Assembly: GCA_910576335.1 (NCBI GenBank)
Contig: CAJTIU010000008.1
Location: 1 to 64,000, forward strand
Direction of reading: 5' to 3'
Source of the DNA: Lachnospiraceae bacterium
GTDB lineage: Bacteria > Bacillota > Clostridia > Lachnospirales > Lachnospiraceae
DNA: 64,000 nt
Positions 53,819 through 62,975 of the stretch are shown here, in pieces. Position numbers and translations under genes: made by a program. A model generated the notes under the pieces. The model worked only from the letters and a program-made list of their open reading frames with translations, ran no database searches and was not told the origin of the DNA. Numbering within the stretch: position 1 is the stretch's first letter; every line of letters starts with the position of its first letter.

Positions 53819-54733
53819 TTACAGATTCAGTTCTCTTCTCATATACTCAACATACCTTGCAAGCCCTTCCTTCAGAGAATACCTTGGTTTAAATCCCAAA
53901 TCTCTGTATGTAGCGTCCATATCCCACTTTCCATGTGTCTCCATAAAGTTTCCCGGCCCAAGCTCATATTCAAATTCTGGAACCGCCTCTTTTATCAGGG
54001 CACATGCTTCCGGAAGCGTGCAGTTCTGGCTTATTCCATTATAAACCGCCATTTCAAGATCAATCTCTTCTGCAAAAATCGCATTATAAGACATATCCGC
54101 AATATCATCAATGTATACCGGATTTAATGGCTGGTCTGCGCCATGCTCTTCTATATACTTCTCACCCTTCAGAGCACAGGTAACAGCATCCTTCAGGCAG
54201 TTCGGCGTGATCTGTGTTCCTCCGTATACCATGCCGCACCGGATCGTCAGGCATTCCATTCCATAATTGATATTATAGGCTCTCCCCAGCATTTCTGTCG
54301 CCGCCTTTGTCACGCCATACACAGTTCTTGGGAAACATGCGGTTTTAAGTGTGCAGGGCCGGTAATTCTGTTCCCCATAGGCACACTCTGAACTGTATAG
54401 AATGACCCTTTTTGCGCCTGTCAGACGCGCTGCCTCTAAGAGCGCTGTTGTTCCCATAAGATTGGTATCCATTGTCTGATAGGGTACGATCCGGGACACC
54501 CAGGGGCTGGACTGTGCCGCAATATGAACCACTGCCTTAATCTCGTTTTCTTTCATAACATCCATCATTCTCGGCACATCGTGAAGATCCCCGTATGCGT
54601 ATATGTGCTTTGGATCATCATATGGCGTACGCAGACTCCTGTTATAGTCAACTACGGTATGTCCCTCTTCCAAAAGCCTTGTTGTCATGCTCCTTCCAAT
54701 ATATCCCCTGGAACCTGTAATCATTATATTCAT
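53819..54733 (-). CDS. NAD-dependent epimerase/dehydratase (extended SDR)
   Basis: 304 aa. Nucleotide motif GSRGYIGRSM (residues 7-16) and the Ser...YGVTK active site (YGVTKAATE). Usually acts on nucleotide sugars, but in this operon it may oxidise or epimerise a pathway intermediate. GGAGG precedes the ATG. Confidence 0.88.
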   Translation of the reverse strand: MNIMITGSRGYIGRSMTTRLLEEGHTVVDYNRSLRTPYDDPKHIYAYGDLHDVPRMMDVMKENEIKAVVHIAAQSSPWVSRIVPYQTMDTNLMGTTALLEAARLTGAKRVILYSSECAYGEQNYRPCTLKTACFPRTVYGVTKAATEMLGRAYNINYGMECLTIRCGMVYGGTQITPNCLKDAVTCALKGEKYIEEHGADQPLNPVYIDDIADMSYNAIFAEEIDLEMAVYNGISQNCTLPEACALIKEAVPEFEYELGPGNFMETHGKWDMDATYRDLGFKPRYSLKEGLARYVEYMRRELNL

Positions 54734-54761
54734 CTCAAAATCCTCCTAATCAAAATAATAT

Positions 54762-56141
54762 TTAAATCTCAATCCCCTGTTCTTCCTCATATTTTCTTTC
54801 TGCCTTCGTAAATTTTTTCAAGAAGATATAGAAGACGAAAGAAAACGGAAAACCAACCAGCCATGAATAATCAAGGAAAATAAATGATACAACCGCGCCT
54901 GCCAGTGTCGTTATAATTGCAAGCGGGGCAAAGCCTCCCGCGTATTCATATGCTTTTCCGTTATATAGCTCTTTAATATTCAAGGTGCGTTTTCTGAATA
55001 CAAAATAATCCGCAATCAAAACCCCAAGAATCGGTCCTAAAAAGCTGGAGTAAATATTCTGAAAGACAAAAAAGTATTCACTGTCAAACAGAACCCATGG
55101 GAACGTCACTACTGATAATACTGTGACAATAATAACTCCCTGCCTCCATGTCGTCTTAAAGCAATCCTGAAATGCCATTGCCGGAGGTACAATATCCTCT
55201 GTCAGGTTAGAACTAATCTGTGCGCACGCGATAAAAAGCATAACTACAATCCCGAAGAATTTATTGGGAGCCAGCATCATCAGACCGTCAATCGGATCGG
55301 TAGCTCCTGTAGCCAGTGCGATAATAATGCCGGAGATAAACATAATCATCCACGGCGGGATTACACCCAGAAACTGAGAATGAATCGATGCCTTTCTGAT
55401 ACTCTTATCATCCGCGGCCTTTGGCTTAATATGCCTGGACAAATCTCCGATATTAAGGAGTACTGTTGTATAATTTGCAATTGCACCCATAACTGCTGCA
55501 ATCCAGGGCAGTCCCCAGGAACCCGCTGTTTTCATTCCTTCCGAAAAGTCGACCTTTCCTGTAGCAAACGCTGTGATAAAAAAATACAGCAGCATGCCAA
55601 TCATGACATAAGATACCAATGCATCAAAAAATTTGATGGAAACTACTCCATTCCAGGACAGCACAGCCTGCAGCACAAGAACCAGAATAAAATATACCCA
55701 CACGTTAGAAAATCCAAACAGCTCCTGCGTAACAACTTCTAATGCTTCTGCAGCAATCCATGCTGCGATTCCATTCCAGCAGATTGCCGGAATGCTTCTG
55801 ATAAATCCAACTACCTTCGCTCCTTTTGTCCCATAGGCCGCCCGTACCTGCATAACAAACGGGATACCGTACTTCATGCCGGCTTCTCCATTAAGTGCCA
55901 TCATCAAAGAAACGATAACCGCAGACACAATACCTGCAATCATAACCTGAAGAAAATTCAGCTTGCCGATCGGCGCCATCTGGTAAAGGCCGATTACCAT
56001 AATCTGCACAATAATTGTAGAAGACCACATCACCGTGGCATAGCTGAATGGCGTCATTGTACGATGCGTAAAGGGAACCGGATTCAGCCCCTCCAGATCT
56101 ACTCTTTCCTCTGCTCTTACATTCATTGTTTTTTCACTCAT
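54762..56141 (-). CDS. NCS1-family nucleobase/hydantoin permease
   Basis: 459 aa, about 12 transmembrane segments. Related to CodB/Mhp1-type sodium or proton symporters for cytosine, hydantoins, allantoin or purines. AAGGAAAAG precedes the ATG. First gene of the operon (permease, SDR, amidohydrolase, dehydrogenase, regulator). Confidence 0.92.
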   Translation of the reverse strand: MSEKTMNVRAEERVDLEGLNPVPFTHRTMTPFSYATVMWSSTIIVQIMVIGLYQMAPIGKLNFLQVMIAGIVSAVIVSLMMALNGEAGMKYGIPFVMQVRAAYGTKGAKVVGFIRSIPAICWNGIAAWIAAEALEVVTQELFGFSNVWVYFILVLVLQAVLSWNGVVSIKFFDALVSYVMIGMLLYFFITAFATGKVDFSEGMKTAGSWGLPWIAAVMGAIANYTTVLLNIGDLSRHIKPKAADDKSIRKASIHSQFLGVIPPWMIMFISGIIIALATGATDPIDGLMMLAPNKFFGIVVMLFIACAQISSNLTEDIVPPAMAFQDCFKTTWRQGVIIVTVLSVVTFPWVLFDSEYFFVFQNIYSSFLGPILGVLIADYFVFRKRTLNIKELYNGKAYEYAGGFAPLAIITTLAGAVVSFIFLDYSWLVGFPFSFVFYIFLKKFTKAERKYEEEQGIEI

Positions 56142-56204
56142 TTCTTTTCCTTTCTTGTAAAATTGTAATTGTTCAGTACTTACACAACTTTACTTTTTTG
56201 TTAG

Positions 56205-56216
56205 ATGAACGTTCAT
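56205..56216. promoter_or_regulatory. Candidate operator upstream of the permease operon
   Basis: ATGAACGTTCAT, a perfect 12-bp palindrome in the operon's upstream region. It could be the binding site of the operon's XRE-GntR regulator; this is inference from position. Confidence 0.4.
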
Positions 56217-56296
56217 TTGTTAACCTCTTTTTATCAGATATCTATATTTTTCACAATACATATGTAAAAAATTGAATTTTTGTTGTAAAAAACGGA

Positions 56297-56321
56297 AAAA
56301 AATCCGGTAAAACCGGATTTT
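56297..56321. terminator. Bidirectional terminator
   Basis: AAAAATCCGGT / ACCGGATTTT hairpin with T-runs on both strands, after the sensor kinase gene and before the permease operon. Confidence 0.8.
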
Positions 56322-56364
56322 CTATATTGATATGGCATTTATGCCGCTGTTCTTTTTTATCTGT

Positions 56365-57639
56365 TTATTCTGGCTCATTTACGAGAATTGCCTGCAGCTC
56401 AAAGATATGATTTTCGGCAGTTATCCTTAGCCGCCCGCGGTAGGACTCCACGATTGAGCGTATACTTTCAAGACCCAGCCCGTGCTCTGTGCCTCCCTTC
56501 GGCTTTGTACTGGCAATCTTATTATTCACAATATAAATTTCCTTCTCTATCGAATTTTTTATATCTAATACCATATGGTCATTTGCAGTATATAACTGAA
56601 GAAAAATCCACTTATCATCATTCTGACCGGGACCTTGAAAACTTTCTATTGCATTTGACAGAGAATTCAAAAGGAGAACGGAAAGCGCCACATCATCTAT
56701 ATATATCTTATCACCAAGCCTGATCTCTGTATCAAAACGTATTCCCTGGTCAGCCGACTTAGAAAAAGCATCCGTCAAAATCGCATTGATCAGATTATCA
56801 TCACAGAAGATAAACCGGCTGCTGTAACTTCTATTCTGTTCCTGCTGTGATTTCAGATAGTCCTTTGCACGTTCATATTCGCCTGCCTCAAGAAAATTTG
56901 CCATTGTTGCAAGATAGTGTTTGTGGTCATGGTTCAGAATACGGATCTGCTGGTGCACAGACTGAAGATTATCAATATATTGCCTTACAAGACTCTGCTG
57001 CACCACAAACACTTCCAGCTTATTTGACGTAACAAGCTCATTTTTTGCGACCACAAGTGTATTCAGCGCCAGAGCCAGAAAGACGCTGAAGGAAAGCGCC
57101 AGTATACCAAACACATAGTTTTCCTTAATATACGGATCTAACACGCCGCAAGCCGTCACCAGCAGGGGAACATAGCCAAGTATAATAAGATAACAGGTCC
57201 TTTTATAAGTATCCTCACTAAAGGGAAGGGCATTAAAGCATTCCAGACGCATGAAATACATAAATAAGCACCACCCGCCCTGAAAAAAGACAGAAAAACA
57301 AAATACACAGATTTCCTCCCATCCCTCAAAAGGGGCTGCAAGCTGCTCTGAACAGAAAATAAACAGGGAGGATACGAAGGACTGGATTAAAATATTATGT
57401 GCTTTTTCAAAAGTTTTTCCCTCATATACAAAAAAAGCAAGAGAGCCTGCTCCTAAAATGCCTGTTATAGCTAACAAAATTCTCCAGATCACAGAATCCG
57501 TACACAAAAACGCCCAAGTCAGGAGTAACTCCAGGAAACTGACAGCAATCGACAACTCCCTGCGCTTCACAGATAAATAAAACCGCTCTTGAACAGTACC
57601 GAAAGCACAGAATAAAAGCGATGCAAAAAACAGTACCAT
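56365..57639 (-). CDS. GHKL-domain sensor histidine kinase (AgrC-like)
   Basis: 424 aa. Six or so transmembrane segments (residues 1-205), dimerisation region with the phosphorylatable His in LNHDHKHYLATM, and a GHKL ATPase with LNSLSNAIES (N box) and GLGLESIRSI (G box). ATG 57639 overlaps the regulator stop by 1 bp. No signal peptide precursor gene such as agrD is nearby. Confidence 0.9.
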   Translation of the reverse strand: MVLFFASLLFCAFGTVQERFYLSVKRRELSIAVSFLELLLTWAFLCTDSVIWRILLAITGILGAGSLAFFVYEGKTFEKAHNILIQSFVSSLFIFCSEQLAAPFEGWEEICVFCFSVFFQGGWCLFMYFMRLECFNALPFSEDTYKRTCYLIILGYVPLLVTACGVLDPYIKENYVFGILALSFSVFLALALNTLVVAKNELVTSNKLEVFVVQQSLVRQYIDNLQSVHQQIRILNHDHKHYLATMANFLEAGEYERAKDYLKSQQEQNRSYSSRFIFCDDNLINAILTDAFSKSADQGIRFDTEIRLGDKIYIDDVALSVLLLNSLSNAIESFQGPGQNDDKWIFLQLYTANDHMVLDIKNSIEKEIYIVNNKIASTKPKGGTEHGLGLESIRSIVESYRGRLRITAENHIFELQAILVNEPE

Positions 57640-58355
57640 CACAATACCAATCCTCCGATATATTCCATAAATCTGTCATGAATCATATTTTTCCTGGAAC
57701 GGCTTACTGGAAGCTCCTTCTTAGTACTTAACAGAACAGCAGATGCCGTAACCTTCATAATATATCTCATCTGAACCAGATAACTCTGATGTATGCGCAC
57801 AAAATTCTTTTCTTTCAATTCCTTTTCTACTTTATTAAGCGATGCATAAAAAGAATGGACGCCCCGACTGGTATATACATTAATAATCCGCCCCTGGCTC
57901 TCAAAATAGAGTATATCCTGAAGAGGGATATTAGTTGTAACTCCGTTAAAAGTAATCACGTACTGCTGCTCCATATTATCCTGTATCTTACCTTCTATAA
58001 TCTTCATAATCTCAGCAAGTTCACTGTATTGCAACGGCTTCACCAGATACTGGAGGGGTTCCGCAAGAAAACTGGAAAACACATATTTCCGATGCGATGT
58101 CAGAAAAATGATAATCACGGAGCGATCCATCTGGCGGATTTCTTTGGCTATCTCAATCCCATTCTCTCCTGGCATCTCAACATCAAAAAAGATAACATCA
58201 CAGGAATACGCCTCATAATATTTCTTCAGATCATGGCCAGATTCATAAAACGTCAATGTATAGGACAATGGACATCTGGTAAAATATTTTTTTAACTGGT
58301 ATTTTAAAATTTCCCTGTCCTGCCTGCAGTCGTCGCATGCAATAATTTTTAACAT
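57639..58355 (-). CDS. LytTR-family response regulator (AgrA-like)
   Basis: 238 aa. Receiver domain with Asp58 in VIFFDVEMPG and a C-terminal LytTR DNA-binding domain (about 135-235, ILYFESQGRIINVYT, FVRIHQSYLVQ). Pair with the kinase downstream; target genes unknown. Confidence 0.92.
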   Translation of the reverse strand: MLKIIACDDCRQDREILKYQLKKYFTRCPLSYTLTFYESGHDLKKYYEAYSCDVIFFDVEMPGENGIEIAKEIRQMDRSVIIIFLTSHRKYVFSSFLAEPLQYLVKPLQYSELAEIMKIIEGKIQDNMEQQYVITFNGVTTNIPLQDILYFESQGRIINVYTSRGVHSFYASLNKVEKELKEKNFVRIHQSYLVQMRYIMKVTASAVLLSTKKELPVSRSRKNMIHDRFMEYIGGLVL

Positions 58356-58390
58356 CTTTCCTGCCTCATTGCTTAATGTTTTTGTCTATA

Positions 58391-58419
58391 ATTATAACAA
58401 ACATTTTATTATTCTCCAA
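58391..58419 (-). promoter_or_regulatory. Promoter of the LytTR two-component operon
   Basis: Minus strand TTGGAG (58414-58419), 17 bp, TATAAT (58391-58396), only 14 bp past the nuclease stop codon. Confidence 0.6.
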
Positions 58420-58432
58420 CAGCCAATCTGCA

Positions 58433-59491
58433 CTAATTTCCTGCCGCAGCGGTTTCCATCAAAGCATGCACCCCCTCGCACAGTGCCTGGTACTCCACGC
58501 TTCCCTCCCTGCATCCTGCAAAGCTTTCTATAAACTGTCCAAGAATATTTTCTCTGTTCTGTGCCTTTAACTTTTCGAAGGAATATGCGTAAGTCGTATA
58601 ATCCGACAGTTCGATCACATTTCCGTAAGGGTCAAGAACCTGAGGCTCAAATACAGCCTCCGGATCCCGCTGGCCGGTCAGTATAACCTTGTAGATATTC
58701 TGCCGCCCTTTCTCATCCATTCTTTTTTTCAGTTCCTCCCGAAGCTCATGGCACGACATACTGCCATGTACCTGGACCGTGAGGTGAATATATTCTCTTG
58801 ATGCAAACGGAATAAAGCTTGTCCGGCAGGCTTCATCCGTGAGTTCTCCCGCGATATAGCCGTGGAGGCCGGTATCATTTTTATCAATGGGCTCAAGCGC
58901 ACCGGAAAATGCGATTCCCGGGCAGAGCTCCTGGGGCTTGTGGATATGTCCAAGGGCAATGTAGTCATATCCGAGCCTTAGAAGTTCTTCCTTTTTTAAA
59001 GGAATATGCTTCTGATCCCCGCCATGGGCAATGAGAATCTCATGAGCCTGCCGTCCCATGGGAAATGCATCGCTTAAGCATGCCTTTTCGATCTCCCTGG
59101 CATAGTAGCTCATTCCGTATACCGCAAGGGAATACTCCGGAAACTCCACACAAGTAATGTCAGGCGACAGGATCATGTGCACATTTTCCTCCCACTGAAA
59201 GGTACGGTAATAAGAATCTTTTTTTAAGTAATCGTGATTTCCCGCGATGATGACAACCTGGGTCGCCGTAAGTCTGCCGAAGAGGTAATTGAGTTCCTTT
59301 AGTTCTCTCTTCAGGGGCTGGCGGTGGAACAGGTCCCCTGCGATCAGCAGCAGCTCTGTCTTCTGCTCCTCACAGACAGACAGGACTCTTTCAAGACTGC
59401 TCCAGATCTCCCTTCCCCTTTTTCCTCTGTGTGTTTTTCCAGTGTCCGGTTCTGCCCCCAAATGCACGTCTGCGATGTGTATGAATTTCAT
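58433..59491 (-). CDS. SbcD/YhaO-like DNA repair exonuclease
   Basis: 352 aa metallophosphoesterase: IADVHLG, AGDLFHRQP, AGNHDY, AHGGD and LGHIHKPQ motifs. Expected partner of the SbcC/YhaN-like ATPase in processing DNA ends. GAGGAG precedes the ATG. Its start lies 101 bp inside the sensor kinase gene, and no ATPase gene follows it here. Confidence 0.93.
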   Translation of the reverse strand: MKFIHIADVHLGAEPDTGKTHRGKRGREIWSSLERVLSVCEEQKTELLLIAGDLFHRQPLKRELKELNYLFGRLTATQVVIIAGNHDYLKKDSYYRTFQWEENVHMILSPDITCVEFPEYSLAVYGMSYYAREIEKACLSDAFPMGRQAHEILIAHGGDQKHIPLKKEELLRLGYDYIALGHIHKPQELCPGIAFSGALEPIDKNDTGLHGYIAGELTDEACRTSFIPFASREYIHLTVQVHGSMSCHELREELKKRMDEKGRQNIYKVILTGQRDPEAVFEPQVLDPYGNVIELSDYTTYAYSFEKLKAQNRENILGQFIESFAGCREGSVEYQALCEGVHALMETAAAGN

Positions 59492-60647
59492 TTTTCTGCT
59501 CCTCTTCCTTCTTGTCCCCGGACGGCAGCGTCACGATGAACTGCGTCCTGTTATCATCACTCTTCGCACGAATCCGTCCGCCGTGCATTTCCACAATCTC
59601 TTTGGCAATGGCAAGTCCAAGACCTGCACCTCCGGTCCCGCTTGACCGGGAGTTATCCACCCGGTAGAATTTTTCAAAAATGGTCTGAAGCATATCGCCC
59701 GGAATTTTGTCCCCATGATTCGTAAAGGTGATCTCCACGTTGCCGCGGCTCATCTGCGCACCAATGGAGATCTTTGTAGCCTCGTGGCAGTAGGCAATTG
59801 CATTTCTTAATATATTGTCAAATACACGGGCAAGCTTGTCTGGATCCCCACTGACAACCAGGTTTTCCTCGGCCTCTACCTCGCAGGTAAGGCATTTTTC
59901 CTGAAGCACCCCGTAAAGCTCGTCTGCAAGCTGTTCAAGCATCATAGACAGATTAATCTCCACCGGTTCGAGCTCGATATCCTGGAGATTATATCTGGTA
60001 ATGTCAAAAAATTCGTTAATGAGCTCGCCTAAGCGCAGGGATTTCTCGAAAGCGATGCGGATATATTTTTCGCGCTCCTCCTTCGACATATCCGGATTCC
60101 CGTCCAGCATGCTTAAGTATGCCACAATGGATGTGAGCGGCGTCTTTAGATCATGGGCCAGGAAAAGTACCAGGTCATTTTTCTTTTTCTCACTCTCCAC
60201 TGATTCCAGTTCCTGGCGCTTAAGGGTTGCCTTGATCTCGTTCAGACGGATCTCAATCGGCTTAAGCTCCGTAATCAGATGAATCGGCTCTGTAGACTCA
60301 GAGACAATATTTTCAATACCATTTCCCACCTGATCAAGATACCTGGTCATCTTAGTGAGCGCCACGTAGAAAAATAACGCAAAAAGAAGGAGAAAGCCGA
60401 CGATCATGAAAAAAGTCTTGTTATTTCCAATAAGCTTCCAATAAAGATTAATCGCCGTCTGCTCCTTCATGTGAAAGGATGTGAGAAAATCCACGAAGCC
60501 CTTCGCAAAGCTGTCATTATAGACGCCGTCTATGACATAATTCAGTAAAAAACCGCCGACAAATACGGTCAGTGCCGTGACCAACACCGTCTGCAGCAAG
60601 ATGCTGAATTTAAGTTTTCGATAATTATTCTTCAACCTTATATCCAA
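59391..60647 (-). CDS. VanS-like sensor histidine kinase
   Basis: 418 aa. Two transmembrane helices (about 14-37 and 78-98), HAMP-like linker, His165 in FLAHDLKTPL, and ATPase motifs NILRNAIAY and GGAGLGLAIAKEIVEMHGG. The catalytic part resembles VanS. The last ~33 residues (from KNEIHTHRRR) are read out of frame from the nuclease gene, so the true end may have been lost. Start is TTG 60647 or TTG 60635; neither has ideal spacing. Confidence 0.9.
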   Translation of the reverse strand: MDIRLKNNYRKLKFSILLQTVLVTALTVFVGGFLLNYVIDGVYNDSFAKGFVDFLTSFHMKEQTAINLYWKLIGNNKTFFMIVGFLLLFALFFYVALTKMTRYLDQVGNGIENIVSESTEPIHLITELKPIEIRLNEIKATLKRQELESVESEKKKNDLVLFLAHDLKTPLTSIVAYLSMLDGNPDMSKEEREKYIRIAFEKSLRLGELINEFFDITRYNLQDIELEPVEINLSMMLEQLADELYGVLQEKCLTCEVEAEENLVVSGDPDKLARVFDNILRNAIAYCHEATKISIGAQMSRGNVEITFTNHGDKIPGDMLQTIFEKFYRVDNSRSSGTGGAGLGLAIAKEIVEMHGGRIRAKSDDNRTQFIVTLPSGDKKEEEQKNEIHTHRRRAFGGRTGHWKNTQRKKGKGDLEQS

Positions 60648-61314
60648 CTCCCCACACTGTCTTGATAAAATCCGACTTTCCGGTAGGACCGCTCATCTTC
60701 TCCCTCAGATGCCGGATATGAACCATTACGGTATTGTTACTGTTCTTGTAGTATTTCTCCCCCCACACATTTTCAAATAACTCTTCTGAGCTGATAACCT
60801 TTCCACGGTTCTCACAGAGAAGCCACAGGATATCAAACTCAATCGGCGTAAGTGTGAGCGGCACCTCATTATAAACACAATCATGGGAATTCCTGTCAAG
60901 AAAAAGCCCGCCGAAATCAATCAGATTCCCTGCCTCCCTCGACCCGTCATTATACTGGGTAGACCGCCGGATCTGCGCCTTCACCCTGGCAACCAGCTCC
61001 AATGGGTTGAAGGGCTTCGGTATATAGTCATCTGCTCCCAGCGTAAGACCCGTGATTTTATCAATATACTCTGTCTTCGCCGTCAGCATAATCACCGGGA
61101 AAGTGTACTTTTCCCGAATCTGCTTTAAAATCTGAAAACCGTCCACATCAGGAAGCATAATGTCCAGAATCGCAAGATCAATTCTTGTATTCCGGATGCA
61201 TTTTAACGCTTCCTCCCCGGTGTAAAACTTTAGTACATTGTACTGGTCATTCTGGAGATATAGCTCAATGACATCCGCAATCTCCTTTTCATCATCAACT
61301 ACTAGTATATTCAT
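60625..61314 (-). CDS. VanR-like OmpR-family response regulator
   Basis: 229 aa. Receiver with Asp51 in LAILDIMLPD and a winged-helix effector domain (VMVHIRHLREKM ... TVWGVGYKVEE). ATG 61314 follows GGAGGAG; the longer frame only reads the REP. Overlaps the kinase gene by 23 bp. No vanH, vanA/B or vanX genes are present, so there is no sign of glycopeptide resistance. Confidence 0.93.
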   Translation of the reverse strand: MNILVVDDEKEIADVIELYLQNDQYNVLKFYTGEEALKCIRNTRIDLAILDIMLPDVDGFQILKQIREKYTFPVIMLTAKTEYIDKITGLTLGADDYIPKPFNPLELVARVKAQIRRSTQYNDGSREAGNLIDFGGLFLDRNSHDCVYNEVPLTLTPIEFDILWLLCENRGKVISSEELFENVWGEKYYKNSNNTVMVHIRHLREKMSGPTGKSDFIKTVWGVGYKVEE

Positions 61315-61329
61315 GCTGCTCCTCCTGGG

Positions 61330-61431
61330 TTGGGGACGGGGCATTTTTAAAAATGCCCCGTCCCAAATTGAAAATAGCCTGTCCCTTTTTGAGTTGGGGA
61401 CGGGGTAAAATTAAAAATACCCCGTCCCCAA
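61330..61431. repeat. REP doublet R12
   Basis: Palindromes 61330-61364 and 61394-61431; linker AGCCTGTCCCTTTTTGAG. Between asnS and the response regulator gene, 4 bp from the asnS stop. Confidence 0.95.
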
Positions 61432-61435
61432 CTGG

Positions 61436-62824
61436 CTAGTCGCAGTTGTTTACTGTTCTTGGGAATGGTACAACGTCCCGGATGTTGCTCATTCCCGTGA
61501 GGTACATGATGCATCTCTCGAAGCCGAGCCCGAAGCCGGAATGTCTGGTGGAGCCGTACTTTCTGAGGTCCATATAGAATCCGTAGTCTTCTTCCCCTAG
61601 TCCTAGTTCCTTCATCCTTGTGTACAGCTTGTCATAGTCGTCTTCTCTTTGGCTTCCGCCGATAATCTCTCCGATGCCGGGAACGAGGCAGTCTACTGCT
61701 GCCACAGTTTTTCCGTCGTCGTTCTGCTTCATATAGAATGCCTTGATCTCCTTCGGGTAGTCGGTCACGAATACCGGGCGCCTGAAGACTTTTTCTGTCA
61801 GGTAGCGTTCGTGTTCTGTCTGCAGATCCGCACCCCAGGATACCTTAAACTCGAATTTATCGTTGTTTTTCTCCAGTATGTCAATGGCCTCAGTGTAGGT
61901 GATCCGGGCAAAGTCTGAAGTTGCCACGTTATTAAGTCTGTCTAAGAGCCCTTTGTCCACGAAGGAGTTGAAGAAGTTCATCTCTTCGGGTGCGTGCTCC
62001 AGTACATAATTGATGACGTATTTTAACATTGCCTCTGCCAGGTCCATATCATCGTCAAGATCTGTAAATGCCATCTCCGGCTCGATCATCCAGAATTCTG
62101 CCGCGTGTCTGGTGGTGTTAGAATTCTCTGCCCGGAAGGTCGGTCCGAAGGTGTAAATATTTTTAAATGCCTGGGCGTATGTCTCTCCGTTCAGCTGCCC
62201 GCTTACGGTAAGGCTTGTCTCTTTTCCGAAGAAATCCTTGGTATAGTCTACCTCTCCTTCCTCGTTAAGCGGAATAGCTGCCATGTCCATGGAGGTGACA
62301 TGGAACATCTCTCCTGCTCCCTCGCAGTCGCTTCCGGTAATGATCGGCGTGTGCACATATACGAAGTCTCTCTCCTGGAAAAATCTGTGGAGTGCATATG
62401 CTGTCAGTGAGCGCACGCGGAATACCGCCTGGAATGTATTTGTCCTTGGGCGGAGATGGGCGATAGTACGCAGATATTCGAAGCTGTGGCGCTTCTTCTG
62501 AAGGGGGTAATCCGGTGCGGACGCACCTTCAACAGTAATCTCCCGGGCCTGGATCTCGAAGGGCTGCTTTGCCTGGGGAGTCGCAACAAGGGTTCCCGTC
62601 ACAATAATCGCTGCCCCCACATTTAGCCTGGAGATCTCTTCAAAATTCTCCATGGTGTCATGATAGACGATCTGAAGCGGCTCAAAAAATGTTCCGTCAT
62701 TTACTACAATAAAACCAAATGCTTTCGAATCGCGGATGCTGCGCACCCAGCCGCCTACCGTAATCTCCTTGCCAAGATATGCTTCTCTGTTCTTGTATAA
62801 CTCTCTGATATTTACTAAATCCAT
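61436..62824 (-). CDS. asnS: Asparaginyl-tRNA synthetase
   Basis: 462 aa class II synthetase: OB-fold anticodon domain ([19 protein letters not shown]), motif 2 [21 protein letters not shown] and motif 3 [15 protein letters not shown]. Charges tRNA(Asn). ATG 62824 follows AAAAGGAG; the frame is open further upstream but unlikely to be translated. Confidence 0.95.
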   Translation of the reverse strand: MDLVNIRELYKNREAYLGKEITVGGWVRSIRDSKAFGFIVVNDGTFFEPLQIVYHDTMENFEEISRLNVGAAIIVTGTLVATPQAKQPFEIQAREITVEGASAPDYPLQKKRHSFEYLRTIAHLRPRTNTFQAVFRVRSLTAYALHRFFQERDFVYVHTPIITGSDCEGAGEMFHVTSMDMAAIPLNEEGEVDYTKDFFGKETSLTVSGQLNGETYAQAFKNIYTFGPTFRAENSNTTRHAAEFWMIEPEMAFTDLDDDMDLAEAMLKYVINYVLEHAPEEMNFFNSFVDKGLLDRLNNVATSDFARITYTEAIDILEKNNDKFEFKVSWGADLQTEHERYLTEKVFRRPVFVTDYPKEIKAFYMKQNDDGKTVAAVDCLVPGIGEIIGGSQREDDYDKLYTRMKELGLGEEDYGFYMDLRKYGSTRHSGFGLGFERCIMYLTGMSNIRDVVPFPRTVNNCD

Positions 62825-62975
62825 ACCAAATATACTCCTTTTTCTGATTTCCATACATACTGCCACATGATATAATGAGGCTATCGGATGCCGTGCAGCG
62901 GGGTACATGGCTCCGTGAATAGTAACTGTGGATATTTTACCACACTTTATTATATTTTTAAAGGGAGGAAAATTT

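Noticed and set aside
43880-58432. Complete prophage or integrative element
   Set aside because: Only remnants of a recombinase and a terminase are visible. No capsid, portal, conjugation or intact integrase gene, and I could not find flanking direct repeats by eye.
59391-61314. Vancomycin resistance locus
   Set aside because: Only VanR/VanS-like regulators are present. No D-Ala-D-Lac ligase or VanX is nearby, and such two-component systems are common in Clostridia without resistance.
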